The notes under the pieces are model-generated. The model did no database searches, was not told the DNA's origin, and saw nothing but the letters and a program-made list of their open reading frames with translations. Both the position numbers and the translations under genes were made by a program. Below are positions 44,465-47,475 of a stretch of 47,475 nucleotides of DNA, piece by piece. Each line of letters starts with the position of its first letter. Position 1 is the stretch's first letter. Source of the DNA: Candidatus Latescibacterota bacterium (GTDB taxonomy: Bacteria; Latescibacterota; UBA2968; UBA8231); the NCBI GenBank assembly GCA_007136405.1, contig SLHA01000056.1, positions 1 through 47,475 of the forward strand, in the 5' to 3' direction.

Positions 44465-45300
44465 GGAGCACTGCTCTGAGCTTGGCCTTGGACGAACGCA
44501 ACGAATTCATCGGCGAGACGGGCAAACTGCTCGACACCAAGCTGTTCTGGTCTCTGTGTCAGCGTGATGCCAGCACGTCTGGCGATCTCCGGCAAACATT
44601 CTCTCTGATCGGAGGGCAACATCCCGGTCAGTGAATTACGCAGCATCTTGCGTCGCTGTCCGAAGGCCGTGCGAACCACCCGCCGGAACGTCTTCTCGTC
44701 CTGTATGGGATATCGTGGCTGTTTCTCGAACATGCATTCGACCACGGCCGAACGGACTTTGGGAACGGGACGGAACGCGCTTGCACCGACCTCCATGAGG
44801 ATACGGATCCGGGCGTATGCTCCCAGCAGTACGGTAATCTGCCCGTATCGGCGGTTACCCGGCGGAGCCACCAGGCGCTCTGCCACTTCATATTGCACCA
44901 TGACCACAGCGCGGTGAATGATCTGTCTGTGGTCGAGCAGGCGAAACAGCAACGGTGCCGTGATGTTGTACGGCAGGTTCCCCACAACGACAAGACCGGC
45001 CGACCGTTCGTGGAGTTCCAGCTGTTTCAGATCAACCTGCAGAATGTCTGCGTTTATCAGGCACAGCTGGGCTGGTTCGAACCGTTGCCGTAGCCTGCAG
45101 ACGAGATCGCGGTCAATCTCGACAGCAACCAGCCGCCCATGCCTGGCGATCAATGGTGCCGTAAGCGCACCCGTCCCGGGTCCCACCTCCAGGATGACCT
45201 GACCCGGATCCGCCTCCACCATACCGGCCATTCGCTCCGCAATGGAGCTGTCGACCAGGTAGTGCTGGCCGTACCTTTTGCGTGCCCGGATCCGCGGCAT
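44461..45300 (-). CDS. rsmA: 16S rRNA (adenine(1518)-N6/adenine(1519)-N6)-dimethyltransferase
   Basis: 279 aa, also called KsgA. Start KRYGQHYLVDSSIAERM, SAM-binding motif I EVGPGTGALT, motif IV NLPYNITAPLLFRLL, then FRPVPKVRSAVVE and a helical C-terminal domain. It dimethylates two adenines in helix 45 of 16S rRNA late in 30S assembly. It overlaps the holB stop by one base (TGATG) and the outer-membrane protein gene by 4 bases, so all three are translationally coupled. Confidence 0.97.
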   Translation of the reverse strand: MPRIRARKRYGQHYLVDSSIAERMAGMVEADPGQVILEVGPGTGALTAPLIARHGRLVAVEIDRDLVCRLRQRFEPAQLCLINADILQVDLKQLELHERSAGLVVVGNLPYNITAPLLFRLLDHRQIIHRAVVMVQYEVAERLVAPPGNRRYGQITVLLGAYARIRILMEVGASAFRPVPKVRSAVVECMFEKQPRYPIQDEKTFRRVVRTAFGQRRKMLRNSLTGMLPSDQRECLPEIARRAGITLTQRPEQLGVEQFARLADEFVAFVQGQAQSSAP

Positions 45301-46451
45301 CAGGCCACGGATCCAGCCGGACGGGCATCAGATAGCGGTTGGCCCCGGTACCGGCTGCCGGCGCCCCCCCGCCTGTCGCTGGCGCGCAGGCACTGCCACA
45401 GGTCAGCAAGAACGAGACCGGGGTTGATGTTTCGAGCCAGATAGTCCACCGCCCGGTCCACCTCCGTGGTCGCCGCTTCAACCTGAGACAGAGACAGAAC
45501 CGGCCGCAGCTGCTGCAGGAAATGGTCCTTGTCCGGAAAGCTGGTCAATTCCTCGCAGCGGTGTTCCAGCAAAAACAGGTCGCGCAGATACAGGCTGCAC
45601 AGCTTGAGAAACAACTCCAGTTCCGACCGGTTCTCCCGCGCTCCCAGATCGGCAACCAGCGTGAAGTAGGCGGCATCGTCCTGTTCGGTGGCTGCTTGCA
45701 TGAAACGCTCGACTCGGGCGCGGGTCTCGTCCAGTGAACCGAGCCCCGCTTGCCGGGCTCGTTCCAGACTGCCCTCTGCCATGCGCACCCCCAGTTGCGC
45801 ACGCTCAGCGGCAAACCCTTCAGCTGCCAACTGAGCCGCGATGTCCCGCGAACTCAGGCGCCGCAGCACCAGCCGTTGGCAGCGGCTGCGTATGGTGGCA
45901 AGGAGTTGCTCCGGAGCAGCCGACACGAGAACGAATACAGCCTGGTCAGGGGGTTCTTCCAGGATCTTGAGCACGGAGTTGGCTCCGGCCGGGTGCATAT
46001 TCTCCGCACACAGGATGACGGCGACCCGGCGGCTGGACTGCGCGGGAGCGTAAGCCATTCTCCGTCGCAGCTGCCGCAGATGCTCGCGCGATATGTTCCC
46101 GGCTGTCGACGCCCCGGTCCGCGATCCGCTGATATATTCCCTTGCTACTGCTCGCATATCCGCCTCTACCGCCTCTTCTTCCTGATTCTGCCGTCCTCCA
46201 CTGAGTGGAACCAGGCAATGCAGATCAGGATGCGAAAGCGACTTCACTTGGCGACACGCGGCGCACTCGTCGCAGGCATCTGCACCGGGCTCCGTACACA
46301 GCAGCGCGCTGGTCAATTCCATGGCCAGTGCGCGCTTGCCGGTGCCTTCCGGTCCACAGATCAGTATGGCATGCGGCACACGCCCGCTTTTCAGCCAGCT
46401 CAGAGCCATTCTGGTGGCATGGTCCTGCCCCACCATCCGCACTAGAGACAC
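45300..46451 (-). CDS. holB: DNA polymerase III subunit delta prime
   Basis: 383 aa AAA+ clamp-loader subunit: GQDHATRMALSWLKSGRVPHAI, degenerate Walker A GPEGTGKR, zinc module with CDECAACRQ, VILCAENMHPAGANSVLKILEEPP, and sensor IRSRCQRLVLRRL. It works with delta and DnaX (encoded at 26996) to load the sliding clamp. The C-terminus is Arg/Gly-rich (RASDRRGGAGSRYRG) and not part of the core. It is one base upstream-overlapping with rsmA and 35 bases after the ABC ATPase gene. Confidence 0.93.
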   Translation of the reverse strand: MSLVRMVGQDHATRMALSWLKSGRVPHAILICGPEGTGKRALAMELTSALLCTEPGADACDECAACRQVKSLSHPDLHCLVPLSGGRQNQEEEAVEADMRAVAREYISGSRTGASTAGNISREHLRQLRRRMAYAPAQSSRRVAVILCAENMHPAGANSVLKILEEPPDQAVFVLVSAAPEQLLATIRSRCQRLVLRRLSSRDIAAQLAAEGFAAERAQLGVRMAEGSLERARQAGLGSLDETRARVERFMQAATEQDDAAYFTLVADLGARENRSELELFLKLCSLYLRDLFLLEHRCEELTSFPDKDHFLQQLRPVLSLSQVEAATTEVDRAVDYLARNINPGLVLADLWQCLRASDRRGGAGSRYRGQPLSDARPAGSVA

Positions 46452-46486
46452 TGTTTGGTCCTCCGCATGGCAGTGGCGATTGTTGC

Positions 46487-47475
46487 TCAGATCGCGAGCA
46501 GGCTTTCTTCGGTGGCGCTGTCGAAGTAGTGCGCCTTGTCCATCTCTGCAGCCAGCTCCACCTCCTGATCGACCTCAGGCATGTGCTGCGGATCGATGCG
46601 AGCCACAAAGGAGGTCTTTCCAGTGGTCAGGTACAGCAGAACCTCGCTTCCCATGGGCTCCACGACCTCCACCCGGGCACCGACCGGGGAAGTCTCCATG
46701 TTCGGACCGATCTCGCTCACATCGTGCAGATCCTCGGGACGCAGGCCCAGCGTCACCTCGCGGCCGGCATAGGAACGCAAGCTATCCTGGTGCCCGCTGT
46801 ATACCGGCATACGGATACATCCCTCGTTGAACACCAACCCATCGCCATCGTCTTCCAGGGTTCCCTTCAGGAAATTCATGGATGGGCTGCCGATAAAACC
46901 CGCGACAAACTGATTTACCGGGTTGTTGTACAGGGTGAGCGGTGTATCGATCTGGTGTATGCGGCCATCACGCATGACCACGATCCGGTCGCCCATGGTC
47001 ATGGCCTCCACCTGGTCATGCGTCACGTAGATCATGGTAGCTTCCAGACGCGTGTGCAGCTTGCTTATCTCCGTCCTCATCTGCAGGCGCAACTTGGCGT
47101 CCAGGTTGGACAGGGGCTCGTCAAACAGAAAGACCTTGGGTTTGCGCACGATGGCCCGTCCTACCGCTACCCGCTGGCGCTGACCACCAGACAGAGCCTT
47201 GGGCTTACGCTCGAGCAGATTCTGTATGCCAAGGATCTCCGCAGCTTCCTGAACGCGTGCCTCGATCTCTTCCTTGGGGTATTTCCGCAGTTTCAACCCG
47301 AAGGCCATATTCTGATATACACTCATATGCGGATACAAGGCGTAGTTCTGGAATACCATGGCGATGTCGCGATCCTTGGGGGCGACATCGTTGACCAGTT
47401 CGCCGTCGATGTAGATTTCACCGCTGGTTATTTCTTCCAGTCCGGCAACCATTCTCAGGGTGGTGGATTTACCAC
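46487..47475 (-). CDS. MalK/UgpC-type ABC transporter ATPase, 5' end outside window
   Basis: Open to the window edge; the visible part begins inside Walker A (GKSTTLRMVAGLEEITSG), so about 40 N-terminal residues are missing. Q loop MVFQNYALYPHMSVYQNMAFG, signature LSGGQRQRVAVGRAIVR, Walker B VFLFDEPLSNLD, D loop, H loop YVTHDQVEAMTMGDRIVVM. The C-terminal half (about 230 onward) carries TOBE/OB-fold domains (SPSMNFLKGTL, TLGLRPEDL), characteristic of MalK, UgpC and MsmK ATPases for sugars or glycerol-3-phosphate. It is not the Opp/Yej ATPase type. Permeases for it are not in the window. Confidence 0.95.
   Translation of the reverse strand, partial: GKSTTLRMVAGLEEITSGEIYIDGELVNDVAPKDRDIAMVFQNYALYPHMSVYQNMAFGLKLRKYPKEEIEARVQEAAEILGIQNLLERKPKALSGGQRQRVAVGRAIVRKPKVFLFDEPLSNLDAKLRLQMRTEISKLHTRLEATMIYVTHDQVEAMTMGDRIVVMRDGRIHQIDTPLTLYNNPVNQFVAGFIGSPSMNFLKGTLEDDGDGLVFNEGCIRMPVYSGHQDSLRSYAGREVTLGLRPEDLHDVSEIGPNMETSPVGARVEVVEPMGSEVLLYLTTGKTSFVARIDPQHMPEVDQEVELAAEMDKAHYFDSATEESLLAI

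Overview
This window is a gene-dense, GC-rich stretch (judged by eye, not computed) from a Gram-negative bacterium. Outer-membrane biogenesis genes (bamD, a Tol-Pal cpoB/ybgF gene), two predicted outer-membrane barrels, several lipoproteins and a heptose-activation enzyme imply a diderm envelope. An archaeal-type geranylgeranylglyceryl-phosphate (GGGP) synthase family gene, a MutL/GlmL-type ATPase and a very large 2-hydroxyacyl-CoA-dehydratase-activase-like protein do not fit an ordinary proteobacterium. They suggest a lineage in or near the FCB group or an uncultivated relative; this is inference, because no 16S or ribosomal protein gene is present. All protein genes except lysA lie on the minus strand, many overlap by 1-14 bases, and GTG or TTG starts are frequent.

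Layout, left to right (transcription mostly runs right to left). 1-7.8 kb: 3'-truncated giant activase; tRNA-Arg(ACG); nadD, bamD, an unknown membrane-anchored protein, cpoB/ybgF; a NusG-like antiterminator overlapping a stand-alone heptose-1-phosphate adenylyltransferase; tRNA-His. 8-13.7 kb: a proteostasis block dnaJ/cbpA - clpB - degQ, with two look-alike inverted repeats upstream of dnaJ. 13.7-17.7 kb: an unrecognised 812-aa lipoprotein followed by an outer-membrane barrel. 17.8-26.3 kb: pgsA - pgpA - recA - recX - alaS - GGGP synthase - ptsH - ptsI, lipid-synthesis and PTS-regulatory genes around the familiar recA-recX-alaS core. 26.4-30.1 kb: tadA - tRNA-Ser(CGA) - tRNA-Ser(GGA) - tRNA-Ala(CGC) - SRP RNA - dnaX - recR, an order reminiscent of Bacillus but lacking ybaB. 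30.1-33.8 kb: an O-carbamoyltransferase/SxtJ-like pair, divergent from lysA.

33.7-47.5 kb: a long minus-strand series: MalK/UgpC-type ATPase (cut by the window edge), holB, rsmA, an unknown outer-membrane barrel, ilvE, then a Yej/Opp-type peptide ABC transporter. Its binding protein and its two permeases are separated by three non-transport genes: a 115-aa helical protein, a GlmL-family ATPase, and a protein combining a barrel-sandwich-like and a KOW-like segment. No transporter ATPase and no B12-dependent mutase is seen with them. This interrupted operon is the best candidate for an undescribed functional unit.

A second theme is short tandem duplication: an 81-bp perfect duplication inside dnaX, and duplications of 21, 24 and about 41 bp at the 3' ends of recR, recA and dnaJ. 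No insertion sequence, prophage or CRISPR array was seen.
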